A stretch of 64,000 bases of DNA from Terrisporobacter mayombei (GCF_020748465.1 NZ_JAHZMP010000001.1:372001-436000); one strand, 5' to 3'. Counted from the stretch's first letter, positions 19,301 through 28,805 are shown. The notes: generated by a model not told the origin, from the letters alone. Numbers and translations: made by a program.

Positions 19301-20721
19301 TTTGAATTTATACCAACTCTGGCAAAGTCCTCTATACTCATAGATAAAGATTTAGCAAAAGTTTCTAAAAATGAACCACATCCTGAAGAACAAGCCTCAT
19401 TTAATATAATGCTATCAATTACTCCATTTTTTATTTCTAGACATTTCATATCTTGACCACCGATGTCTAAAATAAAATCTACATCTTCATTGAAGTATTT
19501 AGCAGCTTTATAATGAGCTATGGTTTCTATTTCTCCATAATCAACTTTTAATGCCTTTTTGAGTAATGCTTCACCATATCCTGTTACGCAAGATGAAAGA
19601 ATCTTCATATCCTTAGGTAAAATTTTGTATATGTCTTTTAAAACTCTTATTGAAGTTTCTAAAGGACTTCCTTCATTGCTACTATAATAAGAATATACTA
19701 AATTTCCATCTTCATCTATTAATGTAGCTTTTGTAGTAGTTGAACCTGCATCTATCCCTAAATAAACATTACCTTTTACCTTATTAATATTTACTTTTTC
19801 CACTGAATTTTTATCATGCTTATGTGTAAATTCTTCATATTCATTAAAATCTTTAAACAAAGGCTCCAAACCCTTATTCCCACTAATATCAATATGATCA
19901 ATTTCGTCTAATCTATCTAATAAATCATGTAATACTAAAAAATCTTCATCTTTTGATAGTAGACTAGCACCCATAGCTATATATAGCTGAGCATCTTCTG
20001 GAAAAATTATATCTTCATCTTTAACTTTTAACACATTTTGAAACGCTTTTCTAAGCTGAGATAAGAAATATAATGGCCCTCCTAAAAAAGCAACTTTACC
20101 TTCTATTTTTCTTCCACAAGATAAAACACTTACTGTTTGGACTACAACAGCATTAAATATACTCATAGCTATATCTGATTTTTTTGCACCATCATTTATA
20201 AGTGGCTGTATATCTGTTTTTGCAAATACACCACATCTTGAAGCGATTGGATAAATGACATTATAGTCCTTCGCCATTTCATTTAAACCTTTTGCATCTG
20301 TTTTTAGAAGTGTGGACATTTGATCTATAAAAGCCCCAGTTCCACCAGCGCATATTCCATTCATTCTTTGATCAATACCACCACTCAAATAAGTGATTTT
20401 GGCATCTTCTCCACCTAGTTCTATTACCACATCTGTTTCTGGGTGAAATGTTTCTATTGCCTTTGTAGATGAAATAACCTCTTGAACAAATTTTAAATTT
20501 AAATAATTTGATATATCTATTCCTCCAGATCCTGTTACTACCACGGATACACAAATATCCCCTAATTTATCATAAACATTTTGTAGTATTTCTTTAACAG
20601 CTTTTTTAACATCTGAAAAATGTCTTCTATATTCCTTATAAATAGGTATATCATCATATAAAATCACAGTTTTTACTGTTGTTGATCCTACATCTATTCC
20701 CATATTGTATGTCTTTATCAT
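16387..20721 (-). CDS. Large acyl-CoA dehydratase activase-related protein (two ASKHA domains plus HgdB-like region)
   Basis: 1444 aa, normal for this anaerobe family. The first actin-like ATPase begins at 7 ([12 protein letters not shown]), with [10 protein letters not shown] holding Cys124 and [11 protein letters not shown] holding Cys163, the cysteines that bridge a [4Fe-4S] cluster in HgdC/BadFG-type activators. A second ATPase begins near 319 ([13 protein letters not shown]) with [11 protein letters not shown] and [12 protein letters not shown] four-Cys segment (CNGCSNKC) follows near 615, then a DUF2229-like region and a C-terminal part resembling dehydratase subunits. Classical activators send an electron to 2-hydroxyacyl-CoA dehydratases using ATP. 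The role of the giant fused forms is not settled. It stands alone, with a promoter region of 360 bp upstream. Confidence 0.88.
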   Translation of the reverse strand: MIKTYNMGIDVGSTTVKTVILYDDIPIYKEYRRHFSDVKKAVKEILQNVYDKLGDICVSVVVTGSGGIDISNYLNLKFVQEVISSTKAIETFHPETDVVIELGGEDAKITYLSGGIDQRMNGICAGGTGAFIDQMSTLLKTDAKGLNEMAKDYNVIYPIASRCGVFAKTDIQPLINDGAKKSDIAMSIFNAVVVQTVSVLSCGRKIEGKVAFLGGPLYFLSQLRKAFQNVLKVKDEDIIFPEDAQLYIAMGASLLSKDEDFLVLHDLLDRLDEIDHIDISGNKGLEPLFKDFNEYEEFTHKHDKNSVEKVNINKVKGNVYLGIDAGSTTTKATLIDEDGNLVYSYYSSNEGSPLETSIRVLKDIYKILPKDMKILSSCVTGYGEALLKKALKVDYGEIETIAHYKAAKYFNEDVDFILDIGGQDMKCLEIKNGVIDSIILNEACSSGCGSFLETFAKSLSMSIEDFARVGINSKNPVDLGSRCTVFMNSKVKQAQKEGATVADISAGLSYSVIKNALFKVIKIRDFSRLGNNIVVQGGTFYNDLVLRAFEKLTGREVVRPNIAGLMGAFGCALIAKSHYEEGYESQLLDYDGLNNVKLDTTVKRCNGCSNKCLLTINKFSEGGVFISGNRCENGAFLNGDKSVKKYKENPINLFKFKYDRLFKHYKSLSKEEAKRGEIGIPRVLNMYEDYPFWYTFFTSLGFRVLLSERSSKKLYEKGIDSIASETVCYPGKMVHGHIQSLIDRGIKTIFYPAVTHEYKEDKSADNNYNCPVVISYSEVIKNNLEDLRRKNIKYINPFLSLNNKERLKHRLYEVIKDNFSDIAKSEIFNAVDEATKEENNFKNEVRKAGENALKYINENNLKGIVLAGRPYHLDPEINHGIPELINSLDMAVLTEDSICHLANLDRPLRVVDQWVYHSRLYKSASFVRNFDNLELVQLNSFGCGLDAVTTEQVEEILSEKSKIYTVIKIDEGNNLGAAKIRLRSLKAAIKEREENNIRAENIEVKKMPYVKNTKLNMKHTLLAPQMSPVHFQFLQEAFNSCGWNLVILQDTNREVIEEGLKYVHNDACYPAIIVIGQLIKALKSGEYDLNNTSVAITQTGGGCRATNYIGFLRKGLYEAGFSDIPVISLSVNNIEDNGVMDNISLKLIHRTIMSAIYGDLLMKVVYRVRPYEAVKGSTNKLYDKWVIKCKKSVKNGKFSEFKNNIRNIVKDFDNLEILNITKPRVGLVGEILVKFHPTANNNVVDILEKEGAEAVMPELINFFTAWSVNTLFKSKYLEGSNKSTILAKLFIKIANFYQKTYIKSLKESNRFSPPKDIRDLAKKASEVVSLGNQTGEGWLLTGEMIELIEDDVKNVICMQPFGCLPNHIIGKGSIKELKRRYKDANIIPIDYDPSASEVNQINRIKLMLSKAFKTMNNKEMTYIDINDYKSKEPEENKKECLVKC

Positions 20722-21080
20722 AACTATCCCTCCATGACATATAAACCCTTCTCATATTCCATGTATACTAAAATTTTTATTACGACTTTATAGTATAAAT
20801 TATAAGGCAAAACTGCACATACTTAATAATGTTAATTAAATTTTAATATAATATCAATATAATATTTAGAATTCATATTATAAAATTTAAAATATTTAAT
20901 TTTAACCTTATATATATTCTAACCCTTAAATGCTTTATTGTAATGTATATTTATAATTTTACTTAAAAGAACTTTTACCTTTATTACCTCGCATTTTTGT
21001 ATATTTGAATTTATTTAAATATACCTTATTAATTAATTATGATTAAGAAGCATATAAATATGAAGGAAATTGAAAAGAAC
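20722..21080. other. AT-rich intergenic region upstream of the activase gene
   Basis: No frame, RNA gene or repeat that I can support. It presumably holds the activase promoter. Confidence 0.5.
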
Positions 21081-21129
21081 TAATAAAAAGAACAATGATA
21101 ATTAACTTTATCATTGTTCTTTTTATTAG
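21081..21129. terminator. Strong terminator at the end of the MATE gene
   Basis: A 21-bp perfect stem (TAATAAAAAGAACAATGATAA and its complement) spans the MATE stop codon. Confidence 0.88.
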
Positions 21130-22514
21130 TTTATATTATTTATTGTTTCATTGTTTTTTTCATCTATATTGTTAAAAGTTTTCTTATAGAATACTCCAAA
21201 TATTATTACAGTACTTATTATAGCTATAATATCTGCTATTGGTTCTGCTAATAAAACAGCAGTTAGACCATCTTCAATAAACATAGGTAAAATAAATATT
21301 AGCGGAACTAGCAATACAATTTTTCTAAGCATAGCAATAATCAGTGATGTCTTTGCTTGACCTAAAGCTAAGAAAGTTTGTTGGCAAGCTATTTGAGCTC
21401 CAAATAAGCACATACCTGCAAAATATATTCTCATCGCCCATGAAGTTATTTCAACAAGCTCTGGTTTATTATTAAATATACTTACGAAAACCTCTGGGAA
21501 TACCATTATTAATAATACCATCAGTGCAGAATATGCTACACATATTATAAATAATAATTTAAATGTCTTTTTAACTCTATCCATTTCTTTAGCCCCAAAG
21601 TTATAACTCATTATAGGCTGTGCTCCTTGAGTAAGTCCCATCAGAGGCATCATTATCACTTGCATAATGCTACTCATTATTGTCATAGCTCCTACAGCTA
21701 AATCTCCACCGTATTTTAATAATTGATTATTTAAACTAACCAATACTAAAGACTCTGTGGCTTGCATTATAAATGGTGCCACACCTAAGGCTACTATTGA
21801 AAGAGCTAATTTTTTATTAAGTTTTAAATATTTTTTTCTAATTTTAAGAATACTTTTTTTACCAAATAAAAATTTTAATACAAAAATAGCAGATACTCCT
21901 TGTGCTATTATAGTTGCTAAAGCAGCTCCTTTAACTCCCATATTAAATCCAAATATTAAGATTGGGTCAAGAATAATATTTATTGCAGCTCCTATAATAA
22001 CAGTAAACATACCTATTTTAGTAAATCCCTGAGTATTTATAAATAAATTCATTCCTAAAGATATCTGTACAAATATAGTACCAATTAAATATATAGATAA
22101 GTAGTCTAAACCATATCCTATAGTAGCATTACTAGCTCCAAAAGCCCAAAGTATAGGTTCTTTGAATAAAAAGAATACTATTGTTAAAATAATTCCTCCA
22201 GATATAAGCATAGAAAAACAGTTACTCATTATTTCCTCTGCTTTATCATTATCTTGTTTACCCATTTCTATAGCAGTTAGTGGTGCCCCTCCAGCCGCAA
22301 ATAGCATTGCAAAGGCTGATACTAATAATATTATCGGCATAGCGACACCAACACCTGCCATAGCTATATCTCCACTAGCCATCTTACCTATAAATATTCT
22401 ATCAATGATATTATATAATAGGTTTACTAATTGACCTATTATAGTTGGGATAGCCAATGTAAATAGTAATTTACTAATACTTCCCTTTCCTAAATCAATA
22501 CTTTTATTACTCAT
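21126..22514 (-). CDS. MATE-family multidrug/Na+ efflux transporter
   Basis: 462 aa with about twelve membrane segments in two similar halves, beginning LGKGSISKLLFTLAIPTIIGQLVN as in MATE/DinF-type pumps. It works in the cytoplasmic membrane, exporting cationic drugs or metabolites by Na+ or H+ exchange. It is divergent from a MerR-family gene, and its promoter has the unusual 19-bp spacer of MerR-activated promoters, so induction by the ligand of that regulator is likely. Confidence 0.92.
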   Translation of the reverse strand: MSNKSIDLGKGSISKLLFTLAIPTIIGQLVNLLYNIIDRIFIGKMASGDIAMAGVGVAMPIILLVSAFAMLFAAGGAPLTAIEMGKQDNDKAEEIMSNCFSMLISGGIILTIVFFLFKEPILWAFGASNATIGYGLDYLSIYLIGTIFVQISLGMNLFINTQGFTKIGMFTVIIGAAINIILDPILIFGFNMGVKGAALATIIAQGVSAIFVLKFLFGKKSILKIRKKYLKLNKKLALSIVALGVAPFIMQATESLVLVSLNNQLLKYGGDLAVGAMTIMSSIMQVIMMPLMGLTQGAQPIMSYNFGAKEMDRVKKTFKLLFIICVAYSALMVLLIMVFPEVFVSIFNNKPELVEITSWAMRIYFAGMCLFGAQIACQQTFLALGQAKTSLIIAMLRKIVLLVPLIFILPMFIEDGLTAVLLAEPIADIIAIISTVIIFGVFYKKTFNNIDEKNNETINNIN

Positions 22515-22558
22515 ATTATTACTCCTTATAATTATTACATATTATTTATCACATTGCT

Positions 22559-22589
22559 ATAATATAGTATAGAGTAACCCAACAGTCAA
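22559..22589 (-). promoter_or_regulatory. MerR-type promoter of the MATE gene (19-bp spacer)
   Basis: On the minus strand TTGACT (22584-22589) and TATTAT (22559-22564) are exactly 19 bp apart. A long spacer of this kind is the mark of promoters untwisted by MerR-family activators. A short CTATA...TATAG dyad overlaps the spacer and -10. Confidence 0.72.
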
Positions 22590-22603
22590 TAGGAGATAAA
22601 AAA

Positions 22604-23422
22604 ATGAAAATGAATTTAAGAAAATTAACTACAGGAGAGTTTGCTAAACTTTGTAATGTTACAAAACATACATTGTATCATTACAATGATATTGGATTAT
22701 TAAAGCCTAATTCCTGTGATGATAATGGCTACAGAATGTATACCTATGATCAATTAAATCTATTTTATTTTATTTCTGTTATGAAGGAAATGAGTATGTC
22801 TTTAAATGAAATTAATTCATTTTTAAATAATAGAACACCTGAAAAAGTAAAAAATTTATTTGAAAATAGAATTGATGAACTAAATGATGAAATAAATAGA
22901 ATTAGAGAACTACAAAATACGCTAAAATCAAGAATTGAGAAAATTAATTATGCATCTTGCATAAATAGTGAAGAAATAAAAATTGAATATGAAGAAGAAG
23001 AAAAATTATTTCTAAGTAAGTCTTTAAAAAATGATGCTGATAAAAACTTCTTCTTCATGGTCAAAAATAATTTTAACCAGTTTATTAATAATTATAGCTT
23101 GAATGATTCTTTATCTACTTTACTAAGTATAGAAAAAATAAATGATAGTTATAATTTTACACCAGAAAACTTTTTGTTTAATTGTGAAACAGAAATACCT
23201 ACTTCTAGGTTATTTATTAAAAACTCTGGTAAATATTTAGTTGCATATCACAAAGGATCTTACAATAACATAGAATCTACCTACGATAAAATGATTTCCT
23301 ATATAAACCGTAATAATTTAAAAATCGGTAACTATTCTTATGTTAAAAATCTATTGGATGCATTAACCACAACTAGGACAAATATGCATTTATTTAAAAT
23401 CACAATAGAGTTGTCTGACTAA
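22604..23422 (+). CDS. MerR-family regulator with effector-binding (GyrI/BmrR-like) C-terminal domain
   Basis: 272 aa. N-terminal winged HTH (TTGEFAKLCNVTKHTLYHYNDIGLLKP), a coiled-coil dimer helix at about 85-125 (LFENRIDELNDEINRIRELQ), and a C-terminal region ending in beta-rich sequence with the BmrR-like phrase YLVAYHKGSYNNIESTYDKM. Such regulators bind hydrophobic cations and activate a pump gene. The divergent MATE gene with its 19-bp-spacer promoter is the obvious target. Ribosome site AGGAGAT. Confidence 0.9.
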   Translation: MKMNLRKLTTGEFAKLCNVTKHTLYHYNDIGLLKPNSCDDNGYRMYTYDQLNLFYFISVMKEMSMSLNEINSFLNNRTPEKVKNLFENRIDELNDEINRIRELQNTLKSRIEKINYASCINSEEIKIEYEEEEKLFLSKSLKNDADKNFFFMVKNNFNQFINNYSLNDSLSTLLSIEKINDSYNFTPENFLFNCETEIPTSRLFIKNSGKYLVAYHKGSYNNIESTYDKMISYINRNNLKIGNYSYVKNLLDALTTTRTNMHLFKITIELSD

Positions 23423-23436
23423 GATCCATATTTTAT

Positions 23437-23468
23437 AAAACCACCTTTTTATAAATTAGGGTGGTTTT
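23437..23468 (+). terminator. Terminator of the MerR gene
   Basis: AAAACCACC pairs with GGTGGTTTT and is followed by a T-rich stretch on the plus strand. 23470-23636 holds nothing else that I can see. Confidence 0.8.
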
Positions 23469-23636
23469 ATTTTATATATTTTGTTTTAAAAATGAATAAA
23501 ATATATATCTATTTAACTTATTAACTTATTTTAAATTTATAATAAATAAAGTTATTGAAAACAAATTTTTATACGTATTGATAAGTTAAAATCAATTAAT
23601 ATACAGAAGCTAGTATATGAATAAGTAATAAAATTA

Positions 23637-23674
23637 AAAATAGCCTTAGATTTTTAACAAGCTAAGGCTATTTT
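23637..23674 (-). terminator. Terminator of the pentapeptide gene
   Basis: AAAATAGCCTTAG pairs with CTAAGGCTATTTT. Located just past the stop on the minus strand. Confidence 0.82.
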
Positions 23675-23688
23675 TAATTTACATAAGT

Positions 23689-24345
23689 TTATAAAATTCC
23701 TTTATCCTTATAACTTTGTAAACTTTTTATTATATAACTTAAAGTACAGAAATCTTTATCAACTTTTTCACTTAAAATTCCTAAACCTTCTATAAGTCTT
23801 TTTTCTCTAAATTCTTCTAAAAGTATCATTATACTTATAGTATTAATACCTCCATCTTTTGTATCTAGCGTTCTTGATTTCTTTACATAATTATTTTCCA
23901 TAGCTTTTCCTATGGCATTTTTTAAATTATCACTTATTTCTATTTCTGGCATTTCATCATATATTCTTACTTCATCTTCTTTATAGTTAAGATTTGAAGC
24001 TTTACTTAAGTCAGTATTTACAAATATAACATTTTTAAAAGTTGATCCAGTAAAATCAACGCTTTCTAGTTTAGCACCTTCAAATAAAGTGTCTTCAAAC
24101 TTAGCTTTTGTAAATCTACTTCCTTTTAAATTACTTCCTACAAACTCAGCAGACTTAAATGTACATCCATAAAAGTTACAAGATTTAAAATGAGCCCCTC
24201 TTAAACTTGTAAAATTGAAGTTTGATTTTGAAAAATCACAATTATAACAATTACTTCTTTTCAAATCTTGATACATAAAATTTTTGTTCATTTTTGATGT
24301 CTTGTTGTATTTAAGTGCAGTATCTATTTTTTTATTGTTAGTCAT
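23689..24345 (-). CDS. Pentapeptide-repeat protein
   Basis: 218 aa, starting at ATG 24345 with GGAGGAAATA directly before it. Residues about 30-110 are tandem A(D/N)LXX-type pentapeptides (for example FKSCNFYGCTFKSAEFVGSN, then LKGSRFTKAKFEDTLFEGAK), which form a right-handed quadrilateral beta-helix. The C-terminal half is helical and has no repeat. Some pentapeptide proteins mimic DNA and protect gyrase, but most have no known role, and nothing here favours one. The gene follows the tRNA terminator. Confidence 0.85.
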   Translation of the reverse strand: MTNNKKIDTALKYNKTSKMNKNFMYQDLKRSNCYNCDFSKSNFNFTSLRGAHFKSCNFYGCTFKSAEFVGSNLKGSRFTKAKFEDTLFEGAKLESVDFTGSTFKNVIFVNTDLSKASNLNYKEDEVRIYDEMPEIEISDNLKNAIGKAMENNYVKKSRTLDTKDGGINTISIMILLEEFREKRLIEGLGILSEKVDKDFCTLSYIIKSLQSYKDKGIL

Positions 24346-24360
24346 TATTTCCTCCATAAA

Positions 24361-24392
24361 AAAACTCTTATACCAAACGATATAAGAGTTTT
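24361..24392 (-). terminator. Terminator after the initiator tRNA
   Basis: A perfect 12-bp stem (AAAACTCTTATA/TATAAGAGTTTT) followed on the minus strand by T residues, ending just before the pentapeptide ribosome site. Confidence 0.85.
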
Positions 24393-24404
24393 ATATTTAT
24401 ATAT

Positions 24405-24480
<76 letters not shown>

Positions 24481-24668
24481 TCATTATTTCCTGCTCTATT
24501 ATTAGGATAACATAATTAATTCAATATAACAACCCTATTTATTATGTACGAAACTTTTTATTTATTAAAAATAAATACCTACTTTAATAAGTATGGTCAT
24601 AAAGTAGATATTTTATAACCATTATTTTATATATAAATTATTTAATATTAAATTTTTCCGAAAAAAAC

Positions 24669-24697
24669 TTGCAACATTTGTCGAACTTTGTTATCAT
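24669..24697 (+). promoter_or_regulatory. Promoter of a candidate small RNA
   Basis: TTGCAA at 24669-24674, 17-bp spacer, TATCAT at 24692-24697. No coding frame follows, only the structured segment below. Confidence 0.55.
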
Positions 24698-24703
24698 TAA
24701 TAA

Positions 24704-24819
24704 GCAGTTATTTCCCCAATAACTGATTACTCCCCAAATAAAATATATTCCCTAATAAACCCCTTTTTATAATATATTTTAGAATCCTTACTTGATCGGT
24801 TAAAGTAAGGATTTTTTTT
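24704..24819 (+). ncRNA. Candidate C-rich regulatory small RNA
   Basis: About 116 nt between a promoter-like sequence and an orphan intrinsic terminator. The 5' end is a perfect hairpin CAGTTATT-TCCCC-AATAACTG (24705-24725) with a C-rich loop. A linker with further unpaired CCCC, CCC and CCCC runs follows. The end is an 11-bp stem (24783-24793 with 24803-24813) followed by eight T residues. C-rich single-stranded runs that can pair with Shine-Dalgarno sequences are the hallmark of RsaE/RoxS-type small RNAs in Firmicutes. No plus-strand gene can account for this terminator. Confidence 0.6.
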
Positions 24820-24835
24820 ATTTCTAATTTTTTCA

Positions 24836-24868
24836 AAACAAGACATCTTTTATGCAGATGTCTTGTTT
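24836..24868 (-). terminator. Terminator of gap
   Basis: AAACAAGACATCT pairs with AGATGTCTTGTTT just past the gap stop; the T-run on the minus strand is short. Confidence 0.75.
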
Positions 24869-24873
24869 AACTA

Positions 24874-25908
24874 TTAAATATTGCCTTTTGAAACTTGCAT
24901 TCTATTAGCGACAAAATCAACTAAGTCCACTGTTCTTGAAGAGTATCCCCACTCATTATCATACCATGAAACAACTTTAAACATTCTACTACCCATGGCC
25001 ATAGTTGATAATCCATCTACTATTGATGAACGTGCATCTCCTCTGTAATCTATTGAAACTAATGGTTCTTCGCTATATCCTAAGATTCCCTTCATTTCAT
25101 TTTCTGATGCTTTTTTAAATGCTGCATTTATATCTTCAACAGTAGCATCTTTCTTTAATACACAAACTAAGTCTACAAGTGAAACAGTTGGTGTTGGAAC
25201 TCTTACAGCAAATCCATTTAATTTTCCTTCTAATTGTGGTAAAACTTTAGCAACTGCTTTTGCAGCTCCTGTTGTCGTAGGTATCATTGATTCTCCAGCA
25301 GCTCTTGCTCTTCTTAAATCCTTATGTGTTTTGTCTAAAATTCTTTGGTCATTTGTGTAGGCATGTATAGTAGTCATTAGTCCTTCTTCTATTCCGAATT
25401 CTTGATCTAATACTTTCGCAAATGGTGCTAAACAGTTAGTTGTACAAGAAGCATTTGATATTATATTATGAATGTTTTCATCATATTCATTTTCATTCAC
25501 ACCCATAACAATCGTCTTGTCTTCATTTTTTCCAGGTGCACTTATTATAACTTTCTTCGCTCCAGCTTCAATATGTTTCATACAATCTTCTCTTTTTACA
25601 AACTTACCTGTAGATTCTATTACCAAGTCCACTCCCAATGCTTTCCATGGAATTTGACTTGGATCACCATATCTAAGTATTTTTACCTCATTGTTATTTA
25701 TAACCATGGTCTCTTCATCTTTAACTTCTACATCACCTTTAAATATTCCATAACAAGAATCATATTTAAATAAATGTGCTAAAGTGTCTGCTTCTGCTCT
25801 TGCATTTATAGCCACTATTTCGAAGCTACCTTTTGGCATTTCCTCTACTATTCTAAGCACATTTCTACCTATTCTTCCAAAACCGTTAATTCCTACTTTT
25901 ATTTTCAA
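24874..25908 (-). CDS. gap: Glyceraldehyde-3-phosphate dehydrogenase
   Basis: 344 aa. The best start is TTG at 25908, seven bases after GGAGG; an upstream in-frame GTG lies before that site. The NAD-binding Rossmann fold opens VGINGFGRIGRN, the catalytic motif SNASCTTNC holds Cys155, and the C terminus has SWYDNEWGYSSR. It catalyses oxidative phosphorylation of glyceraldehyde-3-phosphate in glycolysis. It is not followed by pgk here, so it is a stand-alone unit. The region upstream has palindromes that could be operators. Confidence 0.97.
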   Translation of the reverse strand: MKIKVGINGFGRIGRNVLRIVEEMPKGSFEIVAINARAEADTLAHLFKYDSCYGIFKGDVEVKDEETMVINNNEVKILRYGDPSQIPWKALGVDLVIESTGKFVKREDCMKHIEAGAKKVIISAPGKNEDKTIVMGVNENEYDENIHNIISNASCTTNCLAPFAKVLDQEFGIEEGLMTTIHAYTNDQRILDKTHKDLRRARAAGESMIPTTTGAAKAVAKVLPQLEGKLNGFAVRVPTPTVSLVDLVCVLKKDATVEDINAAFKKASENEMKGILGYSEEPLVSIDYRGDARSSIVDGLSTMAMGSRMFKVVSWYDNEWGYSSRTVDLVDFVANRMQVSKGNI

Positions 25909-25946
25909 GTCTATTCCTCCCACATATCATTTATAATTATTTAGGG

Positions 25947-26152
25947 TACACTATATATTTATTTTCATCTCTTTTTCTTTAGCTTTCTAAAGAAATATAA
26001 AATCATCATTAATATAATGTATATTAAATATGTTATTTTTCGATAAATAGTTTATTTAGTGTGTTATATTTACAATATATAGTGTACACTACATTTTTAT
26101 AGTACACTATTTTATATACAATTTCAATATCTTTTTAATTATTTGTATACAA
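25947..26152. promoter_or_regulatory. Cluster of palindromes upstream of gap, possible operators
   Basis: TACACTATATAT at about 25947-25958, the perfect 12-bp palindrome TAGTGTACACTA at 26080-26091, a related ATAGTACACTAT at 26099-26110, and TTGTATACAA at 26143-26152. They lie between gap and a divergent gene. The rest of 25909-26243 shows nothing more. Confidence 0.4.
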
Positions 26153-26243
26153 TAAATATTACAAAGCGTCATCATTTATAAATATTCATAGTTTTTTATA
26201 TTAATTCATATACTCTTTTAAGATAGTAATAGGAGTGATGAAA

Positions 26244-26852
26244 ATGAAAATAACTCAAAATCAATATATAAATAAACCCAAATCATCTAAAAATATGAAT
26301 AACTCAGAAATACCATCAACGATTAATTACTCTTGTGATATTTCTAATGGATATATTCAAACTAAAAACTTATCATTATTTAATGGAGTTAGTGAAGAAA
26401 TGGATTGTGGTGGAAATAGCACCTTTGACTGTGCTTATTTTTTATTATCTAATCCTAAAAAATCAAACGTAAATATTTATGTTAAAAGTTCTATAATTTC
26501 CAATTTATCATCAAGTCCTGTTATATCTAAAATATATTACTGCGTGGAAGATGTCATAGGAAATTTAGAAAGTTCTAGTGATATAACTATAACCAATTCA
26601 AATTCTTGTGGAAGCATGCCTACTGGCAAGATATTTTTTGGTAATGATATTGAAAAAATTTATGGTATTTATAGTCAAAACTTAATTATATCTCCTTATA
26701 ATATGCATATTTCCAATGAAAATGGTGGCGTAGTTATTTCTCCTGGGTTTAGTTACCTATTTGAAATTAGTTCTGTTAAAGAAGAAATAACTTCAAACTT
26801 TGTCATGTCATTTTCATGGTGGGAAGAGCCCTTATCCTCCTTCTTGGATTAA
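26244..26852 (+). CDS. Uncharacterised protein
   Basis: 202 aa from the ATG at 26244, which is correctly spaced from AGGAG (two earlier codons overlap that site). There is no signal peptide or membrane segment. The composition is rich in Ser, Asn and aromatic residues, with beta-strand patterns in the middle (NVNIYVKSSIISNLSSSPV) and a C terminus ending FSWWEEPL. I do not recognise a family. It stands alone between gap and the mobile-element junction. Confidence 0.65.
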   Translation: MKITQNQYINKPKSSKNMNNSEIPSTINYSCDISNGYIQTKNLSLFNGVSEEMDCGGNSTFDCAYFLLSNPKKSNVNIYVKSSIISNLSSSPVISKIYYCVEDVIGNLESSSDITITNSNSCGSMPTGKIFFGNDIEKIYGIYSQNLIISPYNMHISNENGGVVISPGFSYLFEISSVKEEITSNFVMSFSWWEEPLSSFLD

Positions 26853-26885
26853 GAAATCTTACAGTTATATTATTAATCAAATAAA

Positions 26886-26931
26886 AAAACTCCTTTCTTT
26901 ACAATGATTTCATTGTAAAGAAAGGAGTTTT
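26886..26931. terminator. Very strong bidirectional terminator at the original FmdE gene end
   Basis: A 21-bp perfect stem (AAAACTCCTTTCTTTACAATG and complement, loop ATTT). It lies immediately after the displaced 3' end of the FmdE-like gene and serves the plus-strand gene as well. Confidence 0.88.
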
Positions 26932-26933
26932 AA

Positions 26934-27198
26934 TTATAAGCTGTATTTTACTTCAGAAAAATCAAATAATTCATCTATATTTCCATTTAGAATATATTTT
27001 GTATACTCATCTTTTGAATTAGTATTATTTTTTCCTATATAAATAACCCTTAAACTATCACTATTATTAGTATTAAAAATATTAAAAGCCAATTCTCCAC
27101 TTTCTTTATAAAATAAGTTCTTTTTATCATAACCACATCCAAAAACATACTTTATTCCATCTACTGGACAAGTATTATTTTCAGTTATACATATAATT
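26934..27198 (-). pseudogene. Displaced 3' fragment of the FmdE-like gene (left junction of the element)
   Basis: The minus-strand reading gives the last 86 residues of the FmdE-like protein encoded intact at 43609-44001, from ICITENNTCPVDG to KYSL-stop. The sequence is identical over 262 bp. Upstream of 27198 the match ends abruptly in unrelated element DNA. This is the original host gene end, cut off when the element integrated, and it still has its native terminator next to it. Confidence 0.9.
26937..27198. repeat. Left copy of the 262-bp direct repeat (attL side)
   Basis: Identical, as far as I can read, to 43615-43876. The flanks diverge at once on both sides. The two copies are 16,678 bp apart and bound the mobile element. 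Confidence 0.93.
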
Positions 27199-27384
27199 AG
27201 AAATATGAAACGTTGAAATTTCAATAATCTTATAAAGCAAATGAAGTTATATTATTATACAGTTATACATAACCTTTTTATTTAATTTTATAATATTAGT
27301 GTACGGTAACACATAGGCCGTGTCAAGGTTTGATTCTGTGGAATATTTTGTGCTACAATTAAAATAAAAAGGAAATTTTGTAAT

Positions 27385-27568
27385 ATGATAAGCTATAATC
27401 CATGACAAAGGAATTTCTAAGACTAAATTGAGAGAAATGGCTAATTTTAGTACACATACGTTGAGTAAATTATCTAAAAATGAAAGTGTGAGTCTGTATA
27501 TTATTGATAATATTTGTTTGGCTCTTAACTGTAAAATTGAAGATGTAGTAGAAATAAAAGAGGAGTAA
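27385..27568 (+). pseudogene. Small XRE/YozG-like HTH regulator with an internal deletion
   Basis: The start ATG at 27385 gives MISYNP and then stops. Another frame from about 27411 continues HDKGISKTKLREMANFST, then HTLSKLSKNESVS and ends KIEDVVEIKEE at 27568. Joined, these match the 68-aa Cro/CI-like proteins common on mobile elements, minus about five residues (the LWKTL segment). About 14 bp have been lost, shifting the frame. A GTG/ATG inside could give a shorter HTH, but the first helix would be missing. Confidence 0.75.
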
Positions 27569-28374
27569 CCGACATTGGCTGCTCCTAAATTTTTGTTTTT
27601 AATCCTAAATCGTTCACAACGATATAGAACTTTTTGTACATAATTTACGAGTCATTTAAACTATCTTGTTTTTAATTGTTATAAAGTTTCTCATTAATAA
27701 TAAGAAATTTACATCACAATTTGTGATACCTAGTAATTGATATTACTTAACTTTTTGCAGATAATTCCCGTAAAAATGTAATAGTTACAATCTATTTTAT
27801 GTAGACACTTAATGTCTATTTGTAGACTTTATTCTAAGTAAGTATCGTAAAAAAATTGTAAATGAAGCTGAAATTAGACACTAATATTTTTTTAAATGAA
27901 ATATAGAAGTAAAACACTTATTTTCGACTGTGTATAAACGATTTATAGCCTTTATGATTTATTCCTTTTATACTTTATCCTTCCATTTCTATAATTCAAT
28001 TTTAGATAGTTATTATAATCATAAAATTACATTTTTATTTAGCAGCATTAAATACTTAATACTCTAACCTCGTATAAGTGATTTAATTATTATTACTTAA
28101 TCTTTGTGCATTTTCCGTTATGTAGAAGTAGAAGTACTTAACTAATATGACTTATAAAAACTACATAAAAAATATAAAATATCCCCTCCATATCACCTTT
28201 TAAAATTGATTCTAAGCAAATAAAAAAGACTAGATTATTTCTCTAGCCTTCAATCAATTCTTTTTTATATTTATAATAACTATTTCTACTAATGCCTATT
28301 AGTTAAGGGGTTTTCTTATGCAAAAAATAGAATTGATAAGGTGAATTGTACCATAAGTAAAGGAAGTTTTTTAT
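27569..28374. other. AT-rich non-coding part of the element with palindromes
   Basis: No convincing gene. Features seen: a near-perfect palindrome ATCACAATTTGTGAT near 27713, a TAGACA-cttaa-TGTCTA dyad near 27805, and at 28248-28287 a 40-bp copy of the 3' end of the serine recombinase gene. It could hold replication or transfer sites, but I cannot show that. Confidence 0.4.
28248..28287. repeat. 40-bp copy of the serine-recombinase gene end
   Basis: Identical to 31175-31214 (the 3' coding end of the serine recombinase), with weaker similarity beyond. It suggests that a second recombinase gene once lay here and was deleted. Confidence 0.85.
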
Positions 28375-28701
28375 ATGTTTCCTCGTATGCTGCACGTTGA
28401 GACGGTTGTCCTTTTGTCCCACAAAGATGCAGATGGATTTATTAGTGTAAAAATGGAATATGAGGACGGTGTTGATAGCATACCCGAACGAGTTACTTAT
28501 TCAATGATACAGGCCTATGTTGAAGGAAAATACGGCTTTAAAGTGCATACAGCCTATATTGCTGAGGTTAAATGTTTGCTTGGTTTATCTATATATGATG
28601 CACCAAACAAGGTCGAAGAATTGAAATATCCATATAAACCAGCACCAGTTCATAAGGTGGAAGCAATTAAGGATGCCTTGAAGCATTTTGAGCTTATATG
28701 A
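28375..28701 (+). pseudogene. C-terminal fragment of an RlmD/RumA-type 23S rRNA methyltransferase
   Basis: 108 aa. It begins MFPRMLHVETVVLLSHKDAD, which matches the last conserved motif of RlmD-like uracil methyltransferases (MFP..HVETVVLL), and continues into the clostridial C-terminal extension (YSMIQAYVEGKYGFKVHTAYI, ending EAIKDALKHFELI). The SAM-binding and catalytic domains are absent. A ribosome-like AAAGGAAG lies upstream, so a free C-terminal domain may be made. Base composition is visibly richer in G and C than the flanking DNA, consistent with a different origin. Confidence 0.7.
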
Positions 28702-28805
28702 TGTTATACTGATATAAAAAGGCCTTTGAGGGATTAGTCAAAAGATACTTTGCATAAGTTTTTATTAGGGGTTTAGAGATTTTCGCTTATCCCTACAAAC
28801 CATAA

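Noticed and set aside
27569..28374. CRISPR array or retron-like structure in the element's non-coding DNA
   Set aside because: Palindromes are single and there is no regular spacing, reverse transcriptase or cas gene.
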